Origin: Arthrobacter sp. PvP023
GTDB lineage: Bacteria > Actinomycetota > Actinomycetes > Actinomycetales > Micrococcaceae
Reading direction: 5' to 3'
DNA: 64,000 nucleotides
Assembly: GCF_017832975.1 (NCBI RefSeq)
Contig: NZ_JAFIBI010000001.1
Span: 2,790,001 to 2,854,000 of the forward strand
Positions 1-7,360 of this stretch are shown in pieces. A model generated the notes under the pieces. That model did not search any database and was not told where the DNA came from. It saw only the letters and a list, made by a program, of their open reading frames with translations. Position 1 is the first letter of the stretch, and each line of letters begins with the position of its first letter. The position numbers were made by a program, and so were the translations under genes.

Positions 1-1
1 C

Positions 2-391
2 TCCGGCCTGATCGAGTGCGACTTCGGCGAGTGGACCGGAGCCGCGCTCGCCGAGCTGGCGGGATTGCCGCAGTGGCAGACCGTGCAGCACAGCCCGTCG
101 GCCTTCCGCTTTCCGAACGGGGAGAGCTTCGCGGAGATGCAGGCGAGGATCGTCGGAGCGCTGGAGGTGCTGTGCGCCGCACACTCCGGGGGCGTCGTCG
201 TCTGCTTCTCCCATGCCGACCCGATCAAAGCCGCCGTTGCCCACGCCTTGGGCACGCAGCTGGACCACTTCCAGAGGATCGTCATCAACCCGGGTTCCGT
301 ATCGGTCATCTCGTATGTGGAGGGCAAGTCACCGGCGGTGCTGACGGTGAATTCGACGTTGGAGCCGTTGAGCGGGCTGAGGGCGTCGTGA
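2..391 (+). CDS. Histidine phosphatase family protein (MSMEG_4193-like), 5' end outside window
   Basis: Open from the first complete codon, so the N-terminus with the RHG catalytic motif lies upstream of the window. The visible 129 residues match the C-terminal two thirds of the complete paralogue at 38533-39225: ECDFGEW against ECDYGQW, FPNGESFAEMQAR against FPGGESMAAMQAR, and FSHADPIKA against VTHGDIIKS, the last holding the second catalytic His. The ending with a LDHFQRI and INPGSVSVISY pattern is typical of the actinobacterial MSMEG_4193 group of phosphoglycerate-mutase-like phosphatases. The substrate is unknown. The paralogue at 38.5 kb sits in the usual DUF3090/SCO1664 context; this copy has no such neighbours downstream, and upstream cannot be seen. 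Confidence 0.85.
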   Translation, partial: SGLIECDFGEWTGAALAELAGLPQWQTVQHSPSAFRFPNGESFAEMQARIVGALEVLCAAHSGGVVVCFSHADPIKAAVAHALGTQLDHFQRIVINPGSVSVISYVEGKSPAVLTVNSTLEPLSGLRAS

Positions 392-410
392 CAGGGGGCG
401 TCGTGACAGG
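381..410 (+). repeat. Two perfect 15-bp tandem copies across a stop codon
   Basis: The unit GGGCGTCGTGACAGG occurs at 381-395 and again at 396-410, followed by a partial third copy (GGGCAG). The TGA stop of the truncated phosphatase (389-391) lies in the first copy. The second copy is therefore untranslated. It looks like a recent slippage duplication. Confidence 0.8.
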
Positions 411-855
411 GGGCAGCCGGTGTCCGCGCGGGAGTGGCGCATCGACCACGGGCTGTGCTTCTCCGCCGCTTTCAAACTCCGCACCGTGATCTGGGACTTT
501 GCCCGCACACCTGTTCCCGGCGCCCTTATCCACGACATCGCTGACGGTTCACGGCACTCGTGTCCGGACCAGACCCGGCGAGGGCTGGGGCCAAGGCGAG
601 TGCGGATGAGGAGAGAACGGCGCGGCGGGAACGTCGCATGGGTCCTGCTTTCAGGTTCGGAGCTGATTGATTCAACATTCCCCGCCACAGCCGTAAGACA
701 GCTTTGGCGGGCCCCTGATGCCGGTATGCAAGGCTGCGCGGGAGCCCCGGTTCCGCTGCCACAGGATGCAAAGACCGGCGGGGCGGGCTGTCGTCCTCCA
801 GAAAATGAGGGACTTGTGGCATGATGACCGCAACTGTCCAGCAGAGGGGGGTCTC
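392..855. other. Intergenic region without a convincing gene
   Basis: About 460 bases with open frames on both strands but none with a recognisable product or good ribosome binding site. A weak stem (CCCGCCA at 681-687 and TGGCGGG at 705-711) could act as a terminator or RNA structure. I do not recognise a riboswitch upstream of the EAL gene. Confidence 0.5.
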
Positions 856-906
856 GTGATCAGTCGTTCGCCGGTGCTTATGGCATGTAAATGCCGGACC
901 CCGTAA
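856..906 (+). CDS. Possible 16-residue leader peptide overlapping the EAL gene start
   Basis: A GTG codon at 856 follows a purine-rich GAGGGGGG sequence, a better ribosome binding site than anything in front of the EAL gene. The short frame ends with TAA at 904-906, overlapping the first 16 bases of the downstream gene in another frame. In the frame of the EAL gene the sequence reads ATG-TAA-ATG at 885-893, so nothing upstream of 891 can serve as its start. The peptide could allow translational coupling. No conserved peptide is recognised. Confidence 0.25.
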   Translation: MISRSPVLMACKCRTP

Positions 907-2333
907 CGGGGAAGGCCAGGAACCGTGGGGCGGTGACGCCGGGAACGGGGCAGCTGCTGCGGCGCATCCGTGAAGTTCTTCCGGCCGGCCTCCGCAGGAT
1001 CCCGGCCGGGTGCTGGCTTGCCCTGGTGGTCCTGGCAGAGGTGGTGCTTGCCCTCGCGGTGCGAATTCCCTCGCTGTTCGCGCCGGACATCCGCGGCGGG
1101 ACCGCTGGTCGGCTCTGGGCGCTGGATATTGTGGCGCTCTCGCTGCTGCCCATTGTCGTCTTCGCGGCCCTCCAGCTGTACCAGCAACGAAAGCGGGAGC
1201 GCGCCCAGGCGTCGGAATCTTCCGGATACATCGAAAAAATGATGCGGACGAGCCGCGAATGGCTCTGGGCCGTCGACGCTACCGGGACGATCACGTTTTC
1301 AAGTCCGATGTGCGAGCAGCTTACCGGCTACAGCCCATCAGAGCTGGTAGGCAGTCCCATCGGCCTGGTCCTGGATCCCGCAGACCTTGCAGCGGCCCTC
1401 AAATCGCAACCGGTCGTCGAGGATGAGTCCACCTTCACCGGCCTGGTCCTTGTCTGCCGGCACCGGGACGGCAGCCGGGTGCTGATGGAAGTTGCCGGCC
1501 AAACAGTCTACGGCGCGGACGGAACGGGGACAGGTTTCGAGGGCACCGCCCGGGCCATTGACAACCCCTCCTCCTCAGACGGTGCCGCGGAACAGATCCG
1601 GGAGCGCGTCACAGCCCTGGTGCCCGGCCACGGCATCGTCACAGCCTTCCAGCCGATCCAATGCCTCAGCAGCGGGAACGTCGTCGGCGCCGAAGCCTTG
1701 AGTCGCTTTCCCCTGTCCGATGGCACCACCACCGAGGCCTGGTTCATGCAGGCTGCCTCCGTCGGTATGGAGGCAGACCTGGAACTCCTCGCCTTGCGCA
1801 CTGCGCTGCGCACCGCGGCCAGGCTTCCCCGGGATATCTACCTCGCCATCAACCTCTCCCCGGGCGTGTGCCTGGACCCTCGGGTCCTCGAGGCGATCTC
1901 GCAGGGCGACATCCACCCTTCGCGGCTGGTTATCGAAGTGACAGAACGCCAAAAGGTGGACGACTACGGGCAACTGCTGGGCGTGCTTGAGCCGCTGCGG
2001 AGTTCAGGCGTGCGGGTGGCCATCGATGACGCCGGGGCAGGATTCGCCTCCATGCAGCACATCGTCCAACTCAAGCCGGACCTCATCAAACTCGACCGCG
2101 CCATCATCCGGGATATCGATTCGGACCCGAGCCACCGCGCTTTGGGGGCCGCCATGGTCGGGTTCGCAGCCGAGACAGCCGCCCTCCTGGTCGCAGAGGG
2201 CATTGAAACCGCTGCGGAGCTGGAGGCCGTCACTTCACTCGGCATGACGGCCGGTCAGGGATACTTCCTCGGCAGGCCGACCCTCGAACCACGCGACTGG
2301 GCGCGGTGGGACAAGCACACGCGGCCCGGCTAG
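891..2333 (+). CDS. Membrane-anchored PAS-EAL cyclic-di-GMP phosphodiesterase
   Basis: The 480-residue protein has two N-terminal membrane helices (about residues 43-60 and 78-100), then a PAS domain (about 115-220, with FSSPMCEQLTGYSP and LVGSP), then a C-terminal EAL domain (about 240-470). EAL domains cleave cyclic di-GMP to pGpG. The signature residues are present: EALSRF at about residue 268, NLSP, VIEVTE, DDAGAG, IKLDRAII, VAEGIE and GQGYFLGRP. The enzyme therefore looks catalytically competent, and there is no GGDEF domain. The start is the first ATG after an in-frame stop and has no good ribosome binding site of its own. No partner genes are adjacent, and the signal sensed by the PAS domain is unknown. 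Confidence 0.85.
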   Translation: MPDPVTGKARNRGAVTPGTGQLLRRIREVLPAGLRRIPAGCWLALVVLAEVVLALAVRIPSLFAPDIRGGTAGRLWALDIVALSLLPIVVFAALQLYQQRKRERAQASESSGYIEKMMRTSREWLWAVDATGTITFSSPMCEQLTGYSPSELVGSPIGLVLDPADLAAALKSQPVVEDESTFTGLVLVCRHRDGSRVLMEVAGQTVYGADGTGTGFEGTARAIDNPSSSDGAAEQIRERVTALVPGHGIVTAFQPIQCLSSGNVVGAEALSRFPLSDGTTTEAWFMQAASVGMEADLELLALRTALRTAARLPRDIYLAINLSPGVCLDPRVLEAISQGDIHPSRLVIEVTERQKVDDYGQLLGVLEPLRSSGVRVAIDDAGAGFASMQHIVQLKPDLIKLDRAIIRDIDSDPSHRALGAAMVGFAAETAALLVAEGIETAAELEAVTSLGMTAGQGYFLGRPTLEPRDWARWDKHTRPG

Positions 2334-2500
2334 CGGCCCCTGTCACGTGCGCGAACCGGCCCGAGCACGATGGTGAGGTCGCCGCCGTCGTACTCCTCGT
2401 GCAATACGGGAAAGCTTCCTTTTCGAGGGCGAAGCGGCCGCTTACCTACTGACGCCAGAACGCGCTTCGGCTACACTCAGGCTGAGCAGAGAGGCCAGCC

Positions 2501-3667
2501 ATGGATTTCGCCGCAGCCAATGAGCACCCGCTGAATCCTTTCCCCCATTACGAGCGAATGAGGGAAGCCGCACCAGTCTTCCACGACGAGCAATCGGGAA
2601 GTTGGCATGTCTTCAGGTATGACGACGTGCAGCGGGTGCTGTCCGAACACGCCACATTTTCTTCCCGGATGGGCGGAGACGATCCCTCGGAGGCAGGCCA
2701 GCTGTTCGCCTCGAGCCTGATCACCACGGACCCGCCGAGGCACCGGCAATTACGCTCCCTCGTGACCCAGGCGTTCACGCCAAAAGCCGTGGACGCGCTT
2801 GCTCCCCGTATCTCGGAACTCACGGAAATGCTTCTGGACGGGATCGCTTCCCGCGGTGGCGCCGACCTGATCGAGGAGTTGGCGTACCCGCTGCCGGTTA
2901 TCGTGATCTCCGAACTCATGGGTATCCCCGCCGATGACCGGGACCGCTTCAAGCAGTGGTCCGACGTCATCGTCAGCCAGACTCGGAGCAATACGACGAC
3001 GGAAGACCACCAGGCAACTAACCGGGAAATGACCGGGTACTTCCTGGACCTCATCGAACAGCGACGGAGGCGGCCGGGCGATGACTTGATCAGCAACCTG
3101 CTCGGCGCTGAGATTGACGGGCAGAAACTGAACGTGGCTGAACTGCTGGGCTTCTGCGCCCTGCTGCTCGTCGCCGGCAACGAAACAACCACAAACCTGA
3201 TAGGCAACGCGGTCCTTTGCTTTACCGAGGTGCCCGGCACTATCGATCGGTTGGTGAAGGAGCCGGCCTTGCTCCCTCAGGCCATCGAAGAAGTGCTTCG
3301 CTTTCGGTCCCCTGTCCAGTCCATGTACCGGGTGACGGTCGCCGACACCACCCTGGGCGACGTTCAGATACCGGCCGGCGCACCGGTAGTGGCGTGGATC
3401 GGTTCCGCAAACCGCGACGAGCGGCAATTTCAACGCCCTGCCGAGTTCGACGTCGACCGGGGCCAGATCCGTCATCTGGCATTCGGGCACGGCGTCCACT
3501 TCTGCCTCGGTGCGCCGCTTGCAAGGCTCGAGGCAAGGATCGCATTGGATGCCACCCTGTCCCGGCTGCCTGGACTGGCGCTCGCCCCGGGAGCGCGCCT
3601 GGAACGGATGGACAGCACCATCGTCTACGGGCTGAAAGCGCTGCCTGCGAGCTGGCAGGCAGCCTGA
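2501..3667 (+). CDS. Cytochrome P450
   Basis: A soluble bacterial P450 of 388 residues, slightly shorter than the usual 400-410. It shows the I-helix oxygen-activation motif AGNETTT (about residues 225-231), the K-helix ExxR in EEVLRFRSP (about 264), and the heme-thiolate loop FGHGVHFCLGAPLARLE with the Cys ligand near residue 336. Start ATG 2501 follows AGAGAGGCC. A TACACT hexamer near 2472 may be the -10 element. No ferredoxin or ferredoxin reductase gene lies next to it, so electron partners must come from elsewhere. The family resembles hydroxylases of small organic substrates or fatty acids, but the substrate cannot be read from the sequence. Confidence 0.93.
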   Translation: MDFAAANEHPLNPFPHYERMREAAPVFHDEQSGSWHVFRYDDVQRVLSEHATFSSRMGGDDPSEAGQLFASSLITTDPPRHRQLRSLVTQAFTPKAVDALAPRISELTEMLLDGIASRGGADLIEELAYPLPVIVISELMGIPADDRDRFKQWSDVIVSQTRSNTTTEDHQATNREMTGYFLDLIEQRRRRPGDDLISNLLGAEIDGQKLNVAELLGFCALLLVAGNETTTNLIGNAVLCFTEVPGTIDRLVKEPALLPQAIEEVLRFRSPVQSMYRVTVADTTLGDVQIPAGAPVVAWIGSANRDERQFQRPAEFDVDRGQIRHLAFGHGVHFCLGAPLARLEARIALDATLSRLPGLALAPGARLERMDSTIVYGLKALPASWQAA

Positions 3668-3780
3668 CCGCCAGCTGCCCTGGCCCCGCACCGACAGGAT
3701 ACCCCTGATTTAGGGTCCGAGCTTTAGCGTTCGAGGGGCATGGCTCTTCGAACGCGCCCATGTTGTGCAACGCTGGGTGC

Positions 3781-4203
3781 ATGGATCTCGAGGTGTCACC
3801 GGCGCTCACTATTCCCGCCCCGGAACTCCGTTGGCGCTTCTCGCGTTCGTCGGGGCCGGGCGGTCAGCACGTCAACACCTCGGACAGCCGCGTCGAGCTC
3901 TCCTGGAACATCCGCGACTCGCGGGCACTCTCAGACGACCAAAGGCTGATGCTGCTCACGCGCCTCCAACGGCGCCTCATTGCCGGGGTAGTCACCGTGG
4001 CGGCCTCCGAGCAGCGCTCACAGCTGCGCAATCGCGAGATCGCCCTGGCCAAGCTCTCCGGCCTTGTGGCAGAGGCCGTGGCGCCCGAAGCTGCTCCCCG
4101 GCGCCCAACTAAACCCACCCGGGGGTCGAACCGCAGGCGCCTCGCCGCAAAGGAACAGAGATCGGCGACGAAACAACAACGACGGCGGCCGTCCGCCGAT
4201 TAA
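3781..4203 (+). CDS. arfB: Alternative ribosome-rescue factor / peptidyl-tRNA hydrolase (ArfB-like)
   Basis: A 140-residue protein with the release-factor GGQ motif in SSGPGGQHVNTSDSRVEL (GGQ near residues 27-29), followed by the ArfB pattern of a short catalytic domain and a basic, probably disordered tail (RPTKPTRGSNRRR, KQQRRR) that enters the empty mRNA channel of stalled ribosomes. Homologues release peptide from non-stop ribosomes. I chose ATG 3781 because MDLEVSP aligns with the family N-terminus; the earlier ATG at 3760 would add seven non-conserved residues. It stands alone, with no operon partner evident. Confidence 0.88.
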   Translation: MDLEVSPALTIPAPELRWRFSRSSGPGGQHVNTSDSRVELSWNIRDSRALSDDQRLMLLTRLQRRLIAGVVTVAASEQRSQLRNREIALAKLSGLVAEAVAPEAAPRRPTKPTRGSNRRRLAAKEQRSATKQQRRRPSAD

Positions 4204-4239
4204 CACCCTCCGCTGCCCATTCAGCGGATATCTGGATTG

Positions 4240-4749
4240 CTACCGGCCGCCCGTCCCGGGGTTGAGTCTCGCGACTGCCGTCGACAAAGCGGTGGCGAAA
4301 GCGCACCAGAGCGCATAGGGGGCCAGCGCCACGCCGGCGCCGCGGTTCAGGTTGTATGTCCGCCGCACCAAATCGGCGCTGCTTGCAGCCAGGACAGCGG
4401 CCTCTGCCGCTGCCAGCCACGGCCGGCGGGCACGCCAGAAAAGCCAACTCCACGTCGCGTTGAGAACAAGGTTTGCGGCCAGCGCGCCCCGGTAGGCACG
4501 GATCTCCGGCCGCCTGTCCTGTCCGCCGGCAGGATCGGGGGCATCCTTGCTGTCCAGGGCGACGGCGGAACTCACGGCCAAGTCCGCGTAAAGAGCGGTC
4601 CACACGACGGGAAAGGCCAGTGCGGGCGGCTGCCAGCCCGGCTTGCGCAGCCGCCGGTACCAGCTGCTGTCAGGATCCGTCGCCACCGCCCCGGCCGCTG
4701 CCGTAGCTGCGGTCGCGGCCGCCGTCCACGCTACTGTCAACAGTTTCAT
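4240..4749 (-). CDS. tspO: TspO/MBR family membrane protein
   Basis: 169 residues with five hydrophobic segments and the TspO signature: WYRRLRKPGWQPPALAFPVVWTALY in helix 2 and its loop, and NATWSWLFW in the fourth helix. Family members bind porphyrins and related tetrapyrroles at the membrane and are often linked to stress or photo-oxidative control. The start ATG 4749 is preceded by AAAGAGGA at good spacing. There is an insertion of polar residues (SKDAPDPAGGQDRRPE) between helices 2 and 3, longer than in most homologues. It is convergent with arfB, 36 bases apart, and has no operon partner. Confidence 0.88.
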   Translation of the reverse strand: MKLLTVAWTAAATAATAAAGAVATDPDSSWYRRLRKPGWQPPALAFPVVWTALYADLAVSSAVALDSKDAPDPAGGQDRRPEIRAYRGALAANLVLNATWSWLFWRARRPWLAAAEAAVLAASSADLVRRTYNLNRGAGVALAPYALWCAFATALSTAVARLNPGTGGR

Positions 4750-4893
4750 CGTTGATCCTCTTTCCCCTCGTAGTCGCCGTACCCGGGCAGCGGTGCACCC
4801 ATACGCTCGATAGTACGGTCTAGGGCCGGATCAGTCCGGTGTCGGGCGTATCACCAGGTCCCTGTCCGGGCCGCGGTTGTCAGCAGGACGGTG

Positions 4894-5763
4894 TCAAGGC
4901 GTCTGGGACGCCGCCGCATCCGGTTCAAGATCGGACAGCGTGAGCGGATGTGCAGGGACGTCCGGGAAGGGAGATGTGACAGTTACCGTCAAGCACGAAT
5001 CGACATGCGCCAGTTCGCCGGATGCCAGGGGGCGCCAGGCCGGGTTGTGGTCCATTGGTTCAGTGGCGAAAAGAACATGCGGGTTGCCGGCGAGTTCCGT
5101 GCTGCGGGAGCGGATCCGGTTGCTCCGGGCGTCGAGGGGTGCCGCCGGGGCCGGAGCGGCGGCGGGATCCCGTTCAAGGATGTATAGCTCGTGTGCTGCC
5201 GGGTACCTGAGCGCCCACAGGTCCGTAGCCGTGGTCACAATCAGGTTCAGACTGAAGACGGGCAACTCCTCGGCGGCCCACGTGATTGCCCTGACAATAC
5301 CTTCGCCGACGTCGCCGCCGGTCCGGCGGCTCTCGGCGGTGATAAGCGCGAAAAGGCGTTCGCTGTCGGTCTGGCCCTGCATGAGGTCCGCAACGCCAAG
5401 CTCGGCCAAATGGCGGTCGAGCCGTTCGAGATCGCCGAAGGCACCGTTGTGGGCAAACAGCCGCCCGTCCTGTTGGAACGGGTGTGTGTTGACCAGGGTA
5501 TGTGCGCCGGTACTGGCATACCGCACGTGGGCCAGGAACGTGGTGCTCTTCAGGTCCCGTGCCTCACGAGCGAAAGCGTGGTCCTCCCAGGCTGCAAGTG
5601 GCTGTTTGGCTACGCGTGCCTTCCCGTCCGCGTCGAAGGTCCCTATGCCGGCCCCGTCAGGCTCCCGCCGGCTCTGGTCCGCGAGGCTGTCCGGGGCGTC
5701 CAAGAGCCAGAACGTCGCCCGGACTGGCCGGGAACCGGCGTGAAGCCCGAATAATCGGCACAT
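4894..5763 (-). CDS. Class II glutamine amidotransferase domain protein (EgtC/YafJ-like)
   Basis: The protein starts MCRLFGLHAG, placing the catalytic Cys at position 2 after Met removal, as in Ntn-hydrolase glutamine amidotransferases. This fixes the start at 5763 rather than at an ATG 48 bases further upstream. FLAHVRYASTG, THPFQ, FAHNGAFG and TDSERLFALI match the family. At about 289 residues it is in the range of YafJ/EgtC-type proteins, which consist of this domain alone. EgtC acts in ergothioneine biosynthesis, but no other egt genes are nearby, so I do not assign that role. Substrate unknown. Confidence 0.85.
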   Translation of the reverse strand: MCRLFGLHAGSRPVRATFWLLDAPDSLADQSRREPDGAGIGTFDADGKARVAKQPLAAWEDHAFAREARDLKSTTFLAHVRYASTGAHTLVNTHPFQQDGRLFAHNGAFGDLERLDRHLAELGVADLMQGQTDSERLFALITAESRRTGGDVGEGIVRAITWAAEELPVFSLNLIVTTATDLWALRYPAAHELYILERDPAAAPAPAAPLDARSNRIRSRSTELAGNPHVLFATEPMDHNPAWRPLASGELAHVDSCLTVTVTSPFPDVPAHPLTLSDLEPDAAASQTP

Positions 5764-5948
5764 GGCAAGTGCTTTCTTTTGGGACGAGCTCAACGGCCGT
5801 ATCGGGTTCATGATTCGGTGTCCGGTGCCCTGCCCATGGCCAGCTCCTTAGAATTGCCCGCGCGCAGCGCGGCCGGACCTTCGACCGGTGGAGAACGTCT
5901 TGCGGTTCAGTCAAAGAGCTTCCTGAACGTGGGCCCGGATGGCGCCGA

Positions 5949-6323
5949 TCACCGGCGCCATCCCTGTGTGCGGTACACATCTATTGGTCTGGAGCCCAGC
6001 TGCACATTGGGGCTGCACATCCAGATCATGGCCTGGGCCGGCGTGAAAGCACCATGGAGGTGCCCGACCAGGGCGTCCAGGTCAGCAAGCTGAAGGCGGC
6101 CGTCCGCATCCGGCGCATCCTCGCCCGCTGCCCACCGATCCAAACGTCCGACACTCACGCCCAGCAGCGGGGCCGCTGCCTCAGAGCCCATCGAATTTAT
6201 GAGCCTTTCGGCTATCGCCTTTGGGCCATAGCCGGGGGCGTCCCTCAACTCCGCGAGACTGGCGAAAACTGTGGTGGCAGACAATTCCGGTTCTTCGGCG
6301 TTGGCTTCCTGCAACTGTTCCAT
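5949..6323 (-). CDS. Xre/MbcA/ParS-type antitoxin-like protein, C-terminus probably frameshifted
   Basis: 124 residues. The C-terminal half (FTPAQAMIWMCSPNVQLGSRPIDVY) resembles the toxin-binding DUF2384 domain of MbcA/ParS antitoxins, whose usual pattern is A-x-x-WL-x-x-PN-x-x-L-x-G-x-x-P-x-D. Ahead of it is a helical region (SEAAAPLLGVSVGRLDRWAAGED) that looks like the HTH part. The frame stops right after GWRR. Re-reading the last G of the CGG codon shifts the frame to encode VIGAIRAHVQEAL, ending at 5911, which is how these domains normally finish. No RES-type toxin gene is adjacent, so this may be a solitary or decaying antitoxin-like regulator. Confidence 0.6.
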   Translation of the reverse strand: MEQLQEANAEEPELSATTVFASLAELRDAPGYGPKAIAERLINSMGSEAAAPLLGVSVGRLDRWAAGEDAPDADGRLQLADLDALVGHLHGAFTPAQAMIWMCSPNVQLGSRPIDVYRTQGWRR

Positions 6324-6445
6324 GACGCAATGCTATGGATTGACCGCCCCCTTGGAGTAGGGCCACAGTGCCTCCTGCGCTGGTCACCAGGCAGTCCGGC
6401 CCCACTGCGGCGGAAGTGTCCGTCGGCTGGCGCGCTGTAACGGTG

Positions 6446-6472
6446 TTGGAAAGCCGCGACCCGCTCTACACT
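6446..6472 (+). promoter_or_regulatory. Candidate promoter for leaderless alpha/beta hydrolase mRNA
   Basis: TTGGAA (6446-6451) and TACACT (6467-6472) are separated by 15 bases, and the -10 element ends 6 bases before the ATG at 6479. There is no ribosome binding site between, so the transcript may begin at the A of the start codon, a common arrangement in actinobacteria. The spacing is shorter than ideal. Confidence 0.4.
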
Positions 6473-6478
6473 ATCCGG

Positions 6479-7294
6479 ATGAAATGTACAGTCAATGGAG
6501 TGCCTGTGCATTACGCCGAGTATGGCAATGGCACGCCGGTTCTCGCCCTGCACGGGGCCGGTGTGGACCATCGCGAAATCGCCGGCGCTCTTGAACCGAT
6601 TTTCCGCAACGTGCCTGGTTTCCGGCGGCTATATCCGGACCTGCCGGGGATGGGCCACACGCCGGCGACCGAGGGGGTCACGAGCAACGATGACGTGCTC
6701 GACATTTTGCACGGCCTGATCGACAGCACTATCGGTGATGAACCGTTTCTTGTCATTGGTCAGTCCTACGGCGGTTATTTAGCCCGGGCCATTGCGAACC
6801 GGAGACCTGACCAGGCCAGCGGGCTGGCACTCATCTGCCCGGTCGGCGCGCATACGCGTGACGTGCCCAAGCACGAGGTCCTTGCCTCTGTGGTCGATAT
6901 GCCCGGCGACCTGGGGCCCGATCTCGAGGCTGCTTACCGTAGCTACTTCGTTGTGCAGACTGCTGCGACCCTGCGCCGGTTCCGGGAGTCTGTGGCACCC
7001 GCAATGCCGCTTGTTGACGAGTCCGGCCTGATGCGAATCTTTTCGCACTGGGAGCTACGGGATCCGCCGGAGGCCTCGAAAGCCTATCCCCATCCAGTGT
7101 TGATCCTTGCCGGAAGGCAGGATGCCACGGCCGGGCATGCGGGCCCGTTGGAGTTAATCGGGCACTACCCCCGCGCTACCTTTGCGATGCTCGATCGGGC
7201 CGGCCACGCTTTGGTGCACGAACAACCCGACCTCCTGCAAGCCTTCGTCGCCGAATGGTTGATGCGCGTGCGTGAGCACTCCGCCCGCCAGTAA
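6479..7294 (+). CDS. Alpha/beta hydrolase fold protein
   Basis: 271 residues with a classical alpha/beta hydrolase layout: oxyanion region LALHGAG, PDLPGMGHT, nucleophile elbow IGQSYGGYLA with Ser as nucleophile, acid in LAGRQDAT, and catalytic His in DRAGHALVHEQP. The start MKCTVNGVPVHY at 6479 is the natural domain beginning; the frame is open further upstream but that part is not conserved-looking. Esterases, lactonases and peroxidase-like hydrolases share this fold, and the substrate cannot be decided. It is convergent with ppsA. Confidence 0.85.
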   Translation: MKCTVNGVPVHYAEYGNGTPVLALHGAGVDHREIAGALEPIFRNVPGFRRLYPDLPGMGHTPATEGVTSNDDVLDILHGLIDSTIGDEPFLVIGQSYGGYLARAIANRRPDQASGLALICPVGAHTRDVPKHEVLASVVDMPGDLGPDLEAAYRSYFVVQTAATLRRFRESVAPAMPLVDESGLMRIFSHWELRDPPEASKAYPHPVLILAGRQDATAGHAGPLELIGHYPRATFAMLDRAGHALVHEQPDLLQAFVAEWLMRVREHSARQ

Positions 7295-7360
7295 GGCGAC
7301 TGGTATGGCAGTGCCCGCCCGGGGGTCTTCCCGGGCGGACACTCGTGCCTACTCCGAAAG

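Noticed and set aside
392..890. A cyclic-di-GMP riboswitch in front of the EAL gene
   Set aside because: The conserved core elements of the known classes are not visible; only a weak stem was found.
4894..5763. EgtC of ergothioneine biosynthesis
   Set aside because: The domain fits, but no egtA, egtB, egtD or egtE gene is in the neighbourhood, so the specific role is not supported.
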